DNA of 64,000 nt from Epichloe hybrida (taxonomy: Eukaryota > Ascomycota > Sordariomycetes > Hypocreales > Clavicipitaceae). The notes below the pieces were generated by a model, which worked only from the letters and a program-made list of their open reading frames with translations, searched no databases and had not been told where the DNA came from. Of this stretch, positions 10,873-22,300 are shown piece by piece (the first letter of the stretch is position 1; every line of letters begins with the position of its first letter). Location: the NCBI GenBank assembly GCA_019022495.1, contig JAFEKR010000006.1:2108001-2172000 (forward strand), written 5' to 3'. Position numbers and translations under genes: made by a program.

Positions 10873-12670
10873 ATGGCGCCGTGGCAGAGACTGACAGCTC
10901 CAACGTCTAAGCTGCGCTTTCCTCCCACCATCTCCTTGATTCTTTCTCGATACGCCTCCACAATGCCTCCCCAGGTACGATTTGCAATTTCTCCGGCAGA
11001 CAGTCAGACAGTGAGGACTGGCTGGCCGGGTGGCTCCTGTCTTTGGCATTCCTTCTGACCCCGGCCCATAGTTGAAAGATCCGTCACTGCTGAAGCAGGA
11101 TGTTGCTTATATCAACGGCGAATGGAGAGCGGCCAAGTCGGGCAACACCTTCAAGGTCGACGGTACGTCTACAGACCTGTCCACAATCGCATTCTGCAAC
11201 AAACCTGGCGTCTGATCATGGGCCAGACCCCTCTACCGGTACCCCGATCGGGACCGTAGCCGAATGCGACGCCGAAGATACCAAGCTGGCCATCAAGGCT
11301 GCTGCCGATGCCTTCCCCGCCTTTCGAGGCCTCACCGGGCGTGAGCGTGCCAAGCTTCTGCGCAAGTGGTACGACCTGATGGTGGAAAATGCCGACGATA
11401 TTGCCAAGCTCATCACTTGGGAGAATGGCAAGCCCGTTGCCGAGGCCAAGGGTGAAGCTGCCTATGCTGCCAACTTCTTCGAGTGGTTCAGCGAGGAAGC
11501 TCCCCGGACCTACGGCGACACCATCCCCGCTACCGTGCCTGGGAACCGTGTGTGGACGATCAAGGAACCCGTTGGCGTGTGCGGGCTGATCACCCCGTAG
11601 GTCGTGGCTCAATGTACCTACCTCCTTTTATGGACTAACCGGCTGACGATGTGCAAGATGGAACTTCCCTGCTGCCATGATTACCCGGAAAATCGCGCCT
11701 GCGCTGGCCGCCGGCTGCACCGTCGTGTAAAGCCCCCGGCGAAACGCCTTACACTGCTCTGGCTGTCGCGGAGCTCGGCCACCGAGCGGGTATTCCCAAG
11801 GGCGTCGTCAATGTCGTGACCACGCTCGAGAATACTCCCGAGATTGGCGAGGTGCTCACCACCGATCCCACTGTAAAGAAGGTGTCTTTCACTGGCTCCA
11901 CCGGCGTCGGCAAGCTTCTCATGAAGCAGTCATCCGGTACCCTCAAGAAGCTGTCCATGGAGCTCGGTGGCAACGCGCCGTTTATCGTCTTTGACGACGC
12001 CGACTTGGACACCGCCATCGCCGGCGCCATCGCCTCCAAATTCCGCAGCACAGGTCAGACCTGCGTGTGCGCGAACCGCCTCTACGTCCAGGAAAGCATC
12101 TACGACGAGTTCGTCACAAAGTTCACCGAAAAGGTCAAGGCTTTCAAGGTCGGCAACGGATTCGACGAGGCAACCACCCACGGGCCTTTGATCCACGACC
12201 GCGCCGTCACCAAGGTCGAGGCTCATATCAAGGATGCCCAATCCAAGGGCGGCAAGATTGTCGCCGGCGGCAACAAGATGCCCGATTTGGGTGCAAACTT
12301 CTTCCAACCCACCGTCATCCGCGACATGACTCCCGACATGGCCATGGCCACGGAAGAGACTTTCGGCCCCGTGGCTGGTATCTTCCCGTTCAAGACCGAA
12401 GCCGAGGCTGTCCAATTGGCGAACAAGGTCGAGGTCGGTCTTGCGGGCTACTTCTTCTCCCGAGACCTGCAACGGGTGCACCGAGTGGCCGAGGCGCTGG
12501 AAGTTGGCATGGTCGGCGTCAACACGGGCATCATCTCTGACCCGGCGGCTCCGTTTGGTGGTGTCAAGGAGAGCGGTTTCGGACGAGAGGGGTCCAAGTA
12601 TGGTATTGGCGAGTACCAGGTCACCAAGATGATTACGTATGGTGGAATGGACCAGCCTCTCCAGAGCTAG
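10873..12670 (+). pseudogene. uga2: Succinate-semialdehyde dehydrogenase, mitochondrial, with frameshift
   Basis: An aldehyde dehydrogenase of the succinate-semialdehyde type, which oxidises succinic semialdehyde to succinate in the GABA shunt. Exons are 10873-10974, 11072-11162, 11227-11596 and 11658-12670. Exon 1 encodes an Arg-rich leader without acidic residues, typical of mitochondrial import. Family motifs are present: TWENGKP, WNFPAAMITRK, FTGSTGVGK (cofactor loop), MELGGNAPFIVFDDADLD (general base Glu) and STGQTCVCANR (catalytic Cys with the neighbouring Cys typical of this family). In exon 4 the frame that encodes AGCTVV runs into an in-frame TAA at 11728-11730. The conserved continuation KAPGETPYTAL is in the next frame from 11729. 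Relatives have one residue between VV and K, so a 2-base loss is the simplest reading. Either the gene is broken after about 211 residues or this is a sequence error; everything else looks intact. Confidence 0.85.
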
Positions 12671-13588
12671 AAGAGGGGTGTCGGGATAGGGCAACAAGGG
12701 TAGGGGTAGTTCATTAGGTGATTGATTAGCTGTGCAGCGCGGGAACCAGGGACGTACCAGACGTCTGGTATCATCTTGAAAGTCGCCCAACGTCGGGCAG
12801 CAAGGTCATGAGATGGTACCAGATCATATGTACGACGTGTGTCTGCTAGCTGTAACAGCTGTAACGTAACAGCTGGCTGGCTCATGACTGTCTTCCTTCC
12901 CATTTTAGCAAAGAAACTGTTTTTCGAGTATTCTCATTCGTCGACCGCATCGGTATCTAGGCACTTGATAAGATGCAACGTATTCTTCTCGTCCAGAAGA
13001 GTCGCTGGACTAATGCAGCTTGAGTAGATTAGAAACGCACATCAAGAATCCATCATCATGCAGTACCCAATAACTCCAACTGGGCTCCAGTGGGAAAAAT
13101 GACCGTGGCTCAGGGCCGGAAACCATCTTGTCACCACACGACGCCTCACCCAGCCGTAACATTGACCATGCATGTGCAAACATGTCTGGTGATATGGCAG
13201 GAATCTCCGGCCTCTTGAGAGTCCATGTCGATAAATACCTGGGATACTCAATCATTCGAGTCCATAGACCCATTGTACTGAGCATCCTATGCTGGGACGA
13301 CAACTTGGTTTCTAGACCTTCAGGTGATTTGATGATTCTCTCCCCTTGTGAAGGTCCAGAAATTGAGCCAGACTTGACTTGTTGTTGATACCTCTCTGCC
13401 TCACCGACCTCGATTGCCAAAGATCTTCCCCCACAGTTCCTTCTGCTGATGGAACAACCAAGTGAGCAATCAATCTGCTGTAGTGCCACGGCATGTGCAA
13501 TGGCAACATGTGTTTGAAGTATTCTGCCACCGCCCCGTCTCAAGAACAAGACAATATCTATATCAATAAGAGATGCGCCTTCGTCAAC
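12671..13588. other. Intergenic region before the tRNA gene
   Basis: Both strands carry medium ORFs, but none resembles a known protein or has a convincing start context. A 179-codon minus-strand ORF (13010-13549) is treated as chance. Confidence 0.4.
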
Positions 13589-13676
13589 GTCCGTATAGCA
13601 TAGTGGTAGTGCATCCGCTTTACATGTGGAATTATCGGTTCGCGGAAGGTCCTAGGTTCGATCCCTAGTGCGGACA
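13589..13676 (+). tRNA. tRNA-Val (anticodon UAC) with 16-nt intron
   Basis: The acceptor stem GTCCGTA pairs with TGCGGAC. The D arm is GCAT/GTGC. The anticodon stem TCCGC (13614-13618) pairs with GCGGA (13642-13646). The T arm CTAGG-TTCGATC-CCTAG is perfect. The anticodon TAC is at 13621-13623. A 16-base intron (13625-13640) sits after position 37, the standard place for nuclear tRNA introns. The spliced length is 72 nt, including the discriminator A and excluding CCA, which is not encoded. Confidence 0.93.
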
Positions 13677-14160
13677 TAATAGTACTTTTTGCTATCCCGT
13701 GATGATGTTCGGGGGTTGGTGGTACCTGAAAGTCGTGATGTATGTTTGGTGTTTCCTTGTCGACTTCCTGCGCGATCTGCTGAACACACGTGGAAAGCAA
13801 GCATGAATTTGGCTGTGTCAATTGAGACGTATAGTCAACGCCCTATTATTAGACACCTACAAACAGTCAAACTTTTCCTCGTCCCACCCCGTCCCAGATT
13901 GTCCCAGATTGTCCTCACTAACAATGTCAAAAAGGAGCGATTTTGCAACAAGCTCGAAAAGGAAGAGAGTCTTGTTGGTTCTTTCCTTTTAAATTTCTTG
14001 CTTATCATCTCGCAGCCCCCGTCGCGGGGATATCCCAAACCTGGCCCGCGCAAATACCACCTTATCTTATCGCCAAAAACCCATCACCATCACCACCACC
14101 ACCACCACCAACCAAGCTTCCTCCAGCTCACAACCACACCAACTACATACATTCCCAGCC
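13677..14160. other. 5' flank of the ribosome recycling factor gene
   Basis: It contains a short GTCCCAGATT duplication near 13890-13915 and a CAC/CAT microsatellite at about 14084-14112. No separate gene is seen. Confidence 0.4.
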
Positions 14161-15002
14161 ATGGCGCTCACCACTTCCAGCATGCTCCGCCGAGCTCTCC
14201 GTCTCGCCACCTCCATCGAAGCGTAAGCGTGAGCTCCTCTTTCCACTCACTCCAAAACCTCAACTAACTCGGCTCCCTCAGACCACTCCTCTTACAACGA
14301 CAAACCGCGCGACGCTTCTTCCACGCCTCGTCCCCAACCCTCAAGGAGCGCAAGATCGCACCGGCCGCCAACTCACCGCCGACGGCGACGGCGTCCCAGA
14401 CCCCATCATCGCCCGACCCCCTCGACCCCCTCGACTTCACCTCCCTCCTCGCCGCCTTCGCCCCGCAAGACACGCACTTCAGAGCGCAGCTACAGACGAT
14501 CCTCCACGGCGGGCGCTTCAACCCGTCCAGCCTCGGCGCGCTCCCCATCCCCGTCAAGTCGGCCGACGGCACCCCCGAGACGTTTCCCCTCGGCGAGCTC
14601 GCGCAGGTGGTGCCCCGCTCGGGGGGCCGCACAATCTCGCTGCTCGTCAACGAGAGGGCGTACATCAAGCCCATCATGTCGGCCGTCCAGGCCAGCAGGG
14701 AGTTCAACCAGCAGCCGCAGCGCAGCGAGGACAACGACCTGGAGCTCCTGATGAGGGTCGAGCCCGAGCGCAAGGAGGAGCTCGTCAGGAGGGTCAAGGA
14801 GGCGGCGCAGGGGTGGAGGGATCAAGTCCGGCAGGCGAGATCCAGGCATGACAAGGTGATCAAGGGGTGGGCCAGGGACGGCACCGTGCTCAAGGACGCG
14901 GCCAAGAGGGCCGAGAGGGAGCTGCAGAAGGTGCAGGACGGGAAGATGAGGGAGATTGATGGGGAGGAGGCGCAGACTATCAAGATGCTGGAGAGGAGGT
15001 GA
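14161..15002 (+). CDS. rrf1: Mitochondrial ribosome recycling factor
   Basis: It releases mitochondrial ribosomes from mRNA after termination. Exons are 14161-14222 and 14282-15002 (intron GTAAGC...CAG), giving 260 residues. The N-terminus MALTTSSMLRRALRLATS is Arg-rich and lacks acidic residues, as expected of a mitochondrial presequence. The C-terminal half shows the RRF pattern: a strand ending YIKPIMSAVQASREFN, then RVEPERKEELVRRVKEAAQ, then a long Lys/Arg/Glu-rich helix to the C-terminus (KDAAKRAERELQKVQDGK). The length suits a mitochondrial RRF with presequence. It converges on the next gene, with 400 bp between their stops. Confidence 0.85.
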
Positions 15003-15402
15003 GAGTTGGTTGCACTCCCCCGGTGCATTGTTGAAGCGAACGCGGGACGGACGGACGGGGCTATCTGTACATATATAAACATTGCAACATCAGATGTAGT
15101 TGTTGTGGGAATTGAAAAAGTCATGAAAAAAAAAAAAAAAAACGCCCATCGCACTCAAGATGGCAAAATCGTCATCCTCTTCTTCTTCGTCAATGGGCCA
15201 GTGGGTTGTTGACACGTCGGGATCCAATCCCAAAGCAACCAGCAACCAACCCCCATGTTAGATAGACGACGGCGCCCAACCCATCTAAGGAGTAATGACC
15301 GCCTTTTTTTTTGCAATTGGAAGCAAGTTGGTGTTGTCAAGATGCGAGGGGGACCTATAAATTGCCCTTGGTGCTATAATACACGTTGTACAAAACCCCA
15401 AA
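15003..15402. other. Convergent 3' intergenic region
   Basis: The space between two convergent stop codons holds the 3' UTRs of both genes. A poly-A tract lies at 15125-15142 and a T run near 15304-15313. No gene is seen. Confidence 0.5.
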
Positions 15403-16629
15403 CTACACCTCAGCAGCCTTCCTCTTTTCAGCGCCCTTTGCATTCTCATTCCCCTTGGCAATCTTCGTACCGCCCACCAAAGAAGTCAGCTTGTTCTCAA
15501 ACTTGTCCAGATCGCTCTTCTTCCACGTCTCGGCCCGCAAATGCCAAGTCCGCGAGACCCCAGCCGGCTCCGTCGAAAACGTCATCCTCTCGTGCTCCCC
15601 CATGACGGCCTGTTCGAAAATCACCTTGCGGACCGACTCCTCCGCGCCCGAGACAAGCACATCATCATCCTTCTTCTCGCCGGCCTCGTCCTCCTTCTGC
15701 TGCTGCAGGTACCTCTCCGCCGCGTCCTTGGCCTTGCTGTCGGCGAAGAACCGCACCCCATGGGCCTCCAGATCCGCAGCGTAGCTAGCGGCCTGCAAGT
15801 CCTGCGGCGCGCCGACGGGGTCAGCGGTGCCCAGCGCACTCAGGTTCTCCAGGACGGTTGCCTTCCTGCCGGCCTCGCTCGTCGGCACGGCTGGGGCAAA
15901 CGCCGCGAGGGAGTCAAGAGTCAGCGAGGGCGCGTACGTGGTCTTGGTGCCGAACCGCATGTCCTTGTCGAACTGCTCTTCGTAAGGGTCCATGACTTCA
16001 AACGGATCCTGTCGCTTGCCGAATGTCTTGCCGTCCTTGTCGGCGTCGTCCTTGCTTGAGCGACGTCCCTTGGTGGCTGCTGCGCGACCGCCGCGCCCCC
16101 CCCTTGCGCCCCCCCCACGGCCTCCTCGTCCGCCTCGGAGGCTTGATCCCCCCCTTCCGGCGTTTGCGCCCCCGGGACGAGAAAACCTGTTCCCGTAGGC
16201 GGGGGACTGCGCTCGGGGGGGTTGACCTTGGGTGCCTGTGCCGGTCTGACCTTGGCCTTGGCCTCGTCCTCGTCCTCGTCCTGCAAAGGTGCCACGGCCG
16301 CGCGTGCCCAAGCCTCGTGGTAGACTCCGAACATCGATGATGGATTTTGGTTGCGAGGTTGATGCTGACTGGAGACCTGGCGCAGACGACGGCTGGAATG
16401 TTGCCGGGCTGCCAGGTTTTCTCACAAAAGAACTGATCTCGCTCGTGGCAGCTCTTGATCGTTGGCGGACGGATGGTTTGGAGTCCGGGTTGGGTGGTGG
16501 TGCAGCATTGTCTTCAGCGAGCGATTGGGAGGGGGAAAGTTCGCGAAAGTAGTTTTTGAAGGCGGTTCCGGTCTTTTGAACCTCTGGCCTTGCCCGGGAG
16601 CATGCCGAGCGCAAGGTCTGGACATTCAT
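15403..16629 (-). CDS. Gly/Arg-rich (RGG) protein, possible mitoribosomal small-subunit protein
   Basis: A single-exon 408-codon protein. The N-terminus (MNVQTLRSACSRARPEVQKT) has Arg but no early acidic residues and could be a mitochondrial presequence. Residues about 110-185 form a Gly/Arg-rich block with GRGRGRG and RGGRGGR repeats, typical of RNA-binding RGG boxes. The C-terminal half is soluble and helical (SLTLDSLAAFAPAVPT, DLEAHGVRFF, AAERYLQQQKE) and ends in a Lys-rich tail. My best guess is a mitochondrial small-ribosomal-subunit protein of the mS46/Rsm28 type, from overall layout and weak resemblance only. An 18-G run lies 36 bp upstream of the start. Its convergent neighbour is also a mitochondrial translation factor. 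Confidence 0.8.
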   Translation of the reverse strand: MNVQTLRSACSRARPEVQKTGTAFKNYFRELSPSQSLAEDNAAPPPNPDSKPSVRQRSRAATSEISSFVRKPGSPATFQPSSAPGLQSASTSQPKSIIDVRSLPRGLGTRGRGTFAGRGRGRGQGQGQTGTGTQGQPPRAQSPAYGNRFSRPGGANAGRGGSSLRGGRGGRGGGARGGRGGRAAATKGRRSSKDDADKDGKTFGKRQDPFEVMDPYEEQFDKDMRFGTKTTYAPSLTLDSLAAFAPAVPTSEAGRKATVLENLSALGTADPVGAPQDLQAASYAADLEAHGVRFFADSKAKDAAERYLQQQKEDEAGEKKDDDVLVSGAEESVRKVIFEQAVMGEHERMTFSTEPAGVSRTWHLRAETWKKSDLDKFENKLTSLVGGTKIAKGNENAKGAEKRKAAEV

Positions 16630-17556
16630 GATGGCTTGGACGCTGGTGTCATCAGTGAGGCATTGGGGGGGGGGGGGGGGGGCCTCAAAAATAGGGACCT
16701 ACATATTTTCTGCCGCATGGCTACCCACAAGTCGGGCAGGCGGTCAATGCACCCAACTTTAAACTCATCCATTACATTCATCGCCTTGCGGTGATTTCCC
16801 GGTGAAGAAAGAAAAGGAGAAGAAAAAGAAGACCCCTTTAAACGTATATTACGAGGCAATGTGGGACTTCAAGGCCCCAGATACCAAAAAAGAATATGCC
16901 TGAACTAAATACTCCAAACGCCGCCGGTGCGAAGGACCCCTCTTGCGTAGAGAGCCAAACATCGCGTTTTCCATCTCTTCTTGTAATGCAGTCAATGCCA
17001 AATCTTGTGGGCAAGGCGACAAAGATGGCGCAGACCCAGAGGCCTCGTGCAACTACGAATCCCAAGGCGACTCGGCCTCTGATTCTTCCACAACCCCAAT
17101 AGTGTAGGCAAACAACGTGTCTAGTTCCCAGATCATCCTTGCCAGAAACCCCAAGCTAACCACTGGCCCCAAACAATTTCCATCCTGAGAAAGAATTGAC
17201 CCGGCCTGTTCGTCATTATAACACAGCAATTTTTCAACAAGGACACGCTTCCTGGATCATTCCAGATTCCAGAGCAGCAAAAGTGCTAAAAAAAAAACAC
17301 CATAAAAAAACGTCAACCCGTATACGTATATCACTCCATAAAAAAAAAATGATACGTTGCGTGGTTCGTGACTCATGGGACAAGCTAGATCATTGGCAGA
17401 TCAGTGTCAATTCAAGAGTGCATCGAACTTCCAATCCCAGCTCGAGCCTTCTTGATTGGTAAGAGCAGCAAATCTGGTGATCGACGCTTTTCCTTCTCCC
17501 GCATGTGCACCGAAAATGCATCGATGGCACAGCCTTTTCGGGGAAGAAAGGGGCGT
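16630..17556. other. Intergenic region with G18 homopolymer
   Basis: A run of 18 G lies at 16665-16682, inside the 5' flank of the RGG-protein gene. The rest holds the 3' flank of the PPZ phosphatase gene, with A-rich runs near 17287-17350. No convincing gene is seen. Confidence 0.5.
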
Positions 17557-19314
17557 CTAAGGTACGCTCTGGGGCTGTACGCTCGCCGGCTGTGAAGATT
17601 GGTCAGTACGAAGCCATCCGAGTGAATCGACAGTGTGTGCCACGCAAAAGAGGCTTACGGGACTGTTGAGCATTTGTTGTCGCTTGTTACGACCCTTTTT
17701 AATGTGACTCTTCAGAGCACTGGAATCCAGCGGTTTCAACAGCTCGAAACTACACAAAAGTTCCGACGAGACGGACATGACGGCGCCCCAATTGTCGAAC
17801 TCGCCGCAATACTGTGTGTGCAACACGGTCAGTTTCTCCTTGGGTAACAACATACTTTCGGGTTGGGGTTTGGGAACACGAACGTTTGGCGCGCTGAAGA
17901 CAGTGACCAAGACCCTGTCGTTGAAGAATTCATAGCCATCCTCGACCACCATATGTGCTCGACAGATGAGGTCAAAGTCGTGTACAGCAAGAAACTCGGT
18001 GATAACGCGTTTACCGAAACAGTAACTGACGCCTCTCTCATTTGCTTCCCAATCCTGTTCCATGTCCGCAGGATCTGCCCATAATAAGTCATTCAGCAAA
18101 CCATAGTCGGGGACGTCTGTCGGTCGAGCAATGTCTCGAATGTCGTCCATGTGGCTCAGAGCAGGCGAAAGACCACCGTGTACGCAGAATATCTTGCCTG
18201 CTACAATGGCAGCAATGGGCAACGTATTGAAGCAGTCGATAAAAGTCTTCCAAATCTTGACATTGCACCTTCGCTTGCATTCGTCGTAGAAACCGTAGAC
18301 TCGGGTCACATTTGCGCATTCGTGATTGCCACGGAGGAGAAAGAAGTTCTCGGGGAACTTGAGCTTGTAACACAACAGAAGCAGGATGGTCTCGAGCGAT
18401 TGCTTGCCTCGGTCGACGTAGTCCCCTAGAAAGAGGTAATTGGCCATTGGGGGGAACCCGCACATCTCAAACATACGGATGAGATCCGTGTATTGACCGT
18501 GTACGTCTCCCACAATCTTGACCGGTGCGTCTAGTTCCAGCAGGGCCGGCTGAGAGAGGAGCACTTCTCGAACCCGCTGGCAGATGGCGACAATCTCGGC
18601 ATTCTTGAGGCAGACGCCCTTGGTTACTTTGCCGGCGTAACCGGCATCCAGTAACCGCTTGATGTAGTCGTCAAGGTCCATGTCCTTGATTTCCGCCATA
18701 CCCACGTTGCCATTCGAATCGACCTTTGTGGCCGAGTCCATTGCAGGAGAGTGGGAAACGTTGTTGATCATGCTGTCTCGTTTGACGAGGATGGGTGTTC
18801 CGGGAGACTGCATATGTGCAGTGGCGCTGGCATTCGAAGCCGTCGGTGGCTGATCAGATACGTGGTCGACCTCGCCGGACGCCTGTGCAGCCGCGACGTC
18901 GTGAGCAGCACCCTTGGCACTAGCAGAAAGCACTGGCGAGGGCGGCGGCGGCTGATCCTCAAGAATGCTCGGGTCTGTCGTCGATGAAAGGTCGGTGGAG
19001 TTGTGCCTCAAATGCGGCGTCTCGCTGCGACTGTTCCTGGAGCCGCCACTGCGACCAGAACGAACCGAGGCCGCGTCGAGCGTCTTCTCGCCGTTGGACT
19101 CGCCATTAGCCAGTAATGCCGAGTTTCTGGGACTGTCGGTGGTCAGCGACTTGCCGCTATTGCTTCCGGGAATTTTGGATCGGAAAGAGCGAAAGGATCG
19201 CGAAGAGTCTTTGGTGTCAGACCTGCTGATGGAAGGGTATGCCTGCAAGCCATCGGAGCCGGAGCCTTTGCCCGAGGAGGAACCTCCTCCATCTTTGGAG
19301 GCTTGATTACCCAT
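17557..19314 (-). CDS. ppz1: PPZ-type serine/threonine protein phosphatase
   Basis: A metallophosphatase of the PP1/PPZ group, which in fungi controls ion homeostasis and cell integrity at the membrane. The N-terminus MGNQASK is a myristoylation signal (Gly2). About 215 Ser-rich residues precede the catalytic domain. That domain shows GDVHGQ, GDYVDRG, the RGNHE motif and HGGL, all metal or phosphate ligands. Two introns lie inside the open frame: 17812-17883 (72 nt, GTTCGT...CAG) and 17590-17658 (69 nt, GTAAGC...CAG). Removing the first restores [17 protein letters not shown], conserved in all PP1-like enzymes; removing the second gives [15 protein letters not shown]. The spliced protein is 538 residues. 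Both introns are multiples of three without stops, so unspliced message would stay in frame. Confidence 0.95.
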   Translation of the reverse strand: MGNQASKDGGGSSSGKGSGSDGLQAYPSISRSDTKDSSRSFRSFRSKIPGSNSGKSLTTDSPRNSALLANGESNGEKTLDAASVRSGRSGGSRNSRSETPHLRHNSTDLSSTTDPSILEDQPPPPSPVLSASAKGAAHDVAAAQASGEVDHVSDQPPTASNASATAHMQSPGTPILVKRDSMINNVSHSPAMDSATKVDSNGNVGMAEIKDMDLDDYIKRLLDAGYAGKVTKGVCLKNAEIVAICQRVREVLLSQPALLELDAPVKIVGDVHGQYTDLIRMFEMCGFPPMANYLFLGDYVDRGKQSLETILLLLCYKLKFPENFFLLRGNHECANVTRVYGFYDECKRRCNVKIWKTFIDCFNTLPIAAIVAGKIFCVHGGLSPALSHMDDIRDIARPTDVPDYGLLNDLLWADPADMEQDWEANERGVSYCFGKRVITEFLAVHDFDLICRAHMVVEDGYEFFNDRVLVTVFSAPNVRVPKPQPESMLLPKEKLTVLHTQYCGEFDNWGAVMSVSSELLCSFELLKPLDSSALKSHIKKGRNKRQQMLNSPVSLFCVAHTVDSLGWLRTDQSSQPASVQPQSVP

Positions 19315-22300
19315 CGCACTGGGAATGTACTATCGGAAGCTGTGGACGACGATGCACCGGCGGAAGCGAGGAGATGGATCTGGCGGTGCTATGAGCGAAC
19401 GGATGAATAATTGCGATGCTGTGTCTGTAGCTATGAACGTTTGCGGTGGTGAGTGTCTCAAAGTCGCGTGGCAATCGGTGGGGTCTGGCTTTCGCCTATC
19501 TGCGTAGTGGTTCTGCCGGGGCTGATTGGATCAGCAATGTATGGGGAGCTGAAGAGCTTCGGTGGCGGTGATGATTTGTGTGACGACAGAGCGATGGCAA
19601 AAGACGAGGGAATAAATTCGAGACTGGACCTAGGGAGGATGAAAGAGCCGACCGAGGACATAGAAGAGGACAGAACGAGAAATGGTGAAGGCGTCCGTCT
19701 TGGGGATATCTCACACAATGTCGCGCTCAATCGATCAATTCAAAGCCGAGACGAGTCACGGCGAGATGATCGGGCTCTCGGAGCTTTGGCTGATGACGTC
19801 GTTGCTGCTGTTGATGGATGCGATTTTGGTCGTGGCGGCTGAGGGTGGGCAGTGGCGCTTGCTCTGTGCTACACAAAAGCTGGCGCTGGTCTTGCGTGCC
19901 TGGACTGGAAGAGATGAAGCCGGACCAGAGGTAGGACAAGCTGCTGTGTCCGTATTAGCAGCGATTGCAGGGCGGTCGACGACGATGGAAAATCGAATCG
20001 AAGGGGAAAGCTGGTTTTGCGTAACGGTCGGCGATACGGGCTTAAGATGGACTGGACTCGACTGGACTCGACTGATGAAGACGGTGGTCGCGGCGGGCGG
20101 GCACGAGGGTGGGTGCGGATGCGGATGCGGACGCACTGTGATGATGACCGTGGCCCCGGTTGACGGCTGATGTCAGCTGTCAGGTCAGGTCAGGCAGGTG
20201 CTTGTAGCTTGTACAGTGTACTGTGTACTTTGCGCACTCAGGTTGCATGAACAGGCGGACGAATCGCAACGCAACGTCAATGGAGATGAAATGCTTGCAG
20301 TGCGCGTGCGAGACAGATATAGGCTGGGGTGACTGGCCAAAATAAAACAAAAAGAGAAACCAGCAGCAACTGGTAAACAAGGTTGACTGGACGGGATGGG
20401 TCAAGTAAGTACCTGCAGATCCGGAGACGGGTTGGACGCGGCGACACGACTTTGCCAAGATGTCTTGATTGAGCAGGGTGGCGACGGATCGTTTGCACAC
20501 AAGGTTTTGTGCGTTTGGATGGATACGCCAAGAAGAGTTGAAATGCGACGATTGGCAATGCCTCAAAAAGCTTGCTGGCCGCAAGGTCTGTCCAAATTGG
20601 AGGAGACAGAGGCTATCTCAACTTGAATCCCTGGCCGTGCGATTATCGGCGCTTGCTGTTGACAATAGTGCCGTTTTTTTTGGTAGTTGCGACAGTTGCA
20701 AAAGACTACTTGATGGACTGCGAGCGACGATCCAGGTACGCTTTGTACGAGCCGAGAAGTTGTTCGGTTGATGTTGTGTACAGTTCTTGTTCTAGACGGT
20801 GCGGCCGAGCGATGTCTTGTCAACGACGAAAGCTGCTTTGGCAATCGACATGGGCGAGCTGAGCGCCAGATAATGCCCAGGTATTGTCACTTGGAGAGTT
20901 GGAGGATGCGCGGTCTGTGTGAAATCTGTTGTTGCCTGACGACGAGAAGTCGAAGTGCTCAGCTGACCAGGAGCAAAACGGTATAACCAGACGATGGCTG
21001 GGGAGCTAGCCGACGAGTGGTCGAGTCTGCTTCTTCAGAGTCTGGATAATCAGACAAAGTCAAAGTCGGAAGAGTGAAAGGGGACAGAGAGATCAAAACC
21101 CAGACAGCAGGTGGAAATGCATTGATTGATTAATCAACGGAGAATAAGCTTCAGACTTCGTGACGAGGCGCCGTGAGACTGGAAGCCATGGTAAGACGAA
21201 TTGCGACGGACCTGGTGGGGGGAAACATGGAATATTGAAACCCAGACGGGAGCCGGGCGGTTTCTGGTGACGGCTGGGCCTGATTGGCCCCAGTTGGCCA
21301 GGCCCCACCATCCATTATCACCCGACGCCCGCTTGCCTGCTACCTGCCAATTTATTAACCCCCTCCTGCACCTGCCATCTTCCCACACCGAGTGCTTCGT
21401 AATCTGTAGGGTAGGTATTCCGTACTCCGTGCATGCTTCCTTTCCGACTACCCTCTCATGACAGGAGCTTTCTGCCTGCTTCACGACATTGGTCTGTCTG
21501 CACGCCCATATTATCAGACGCACACTACCCCGATTGTTTCACCATTTCTCATTCATCCAGCACGCCTTCTCCATGCCGCCCCGGGCCGAGCTAGTCTGGA
21601 TGCCAATATAACTTCAACAACTGCCAGTAAAATCACATTGTTGGGCTGCAATACATGGACCCAAATGCGAGGGTCTGTCAAGTCCCTGTTCCCTTTCGTC
21701 GCTCTGGTAGTCTGATGCCCTACGATAGTCTCGGCTTCCTAATGTAGGACGTCGTGTTATCTACCTACTAGGTAAACCACCCAGTCTCGCCCAGCTGGCT
21801 CACGCGTAGCGGTCAGATCCCGGTAGGAGCTCACCATCGACCAGGCACTTGGACTGAACCATGACCGCCCCCACATCGGTGCCGTTGAGAACGGTTCTGG
21901 CGGTGGTTGCATCTGCTTGTCCGCTCGAATGCATTCTCCTTACCAGAAACACATTTGTTCGAGATGCCACGAATACTCTGTATATACCTTTCAAAATGTG
22001 CCTAGCATTCGACGAGTCTGCATCGCGCAAGGGCATGGCCACATAGTTCAGAATCCGTTCCAGCACATCCACGCAGCTGCGCGGCGCCGACGACTCACTC
22101 ATCGGAGAAGCAACGTCTTGCTTGGCATGCATGGAACATCTGCCAAATCTTTTTCAGCTCAAAGCATGTGATGGGGTCGGGTCCGGTTATTCAATGCTTT
22201 TTCATCCGTCCGAGAGACGCAGTTTGTTCCTATTCAATGTCCTAAAGTGGGCTGTGATACTCATGTAAAAATGCCAAGCTGTGATTAGCGCGTCATTTTA

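Noticed and set aside
11597..11657. Dehydrogenase frameshift explained by an alternative splice site
   Set aside because: The reading frames on both sides of 11728 encode conserved residues, so moving the exon 3/4 junction or adding an intron would delete conserved sequence.
11930..12790. 286-codon ORF opposite the dehydrogenase
   Set aside because: Antisense shadow of the conserved plus-strand enzyme.
13010..13549. 179-codon minus-strand ORF next to the tRNA
   Set aside because: No domain, no membrane or signal pattern and overlapping ORFs on the other strand; best explained as chance.
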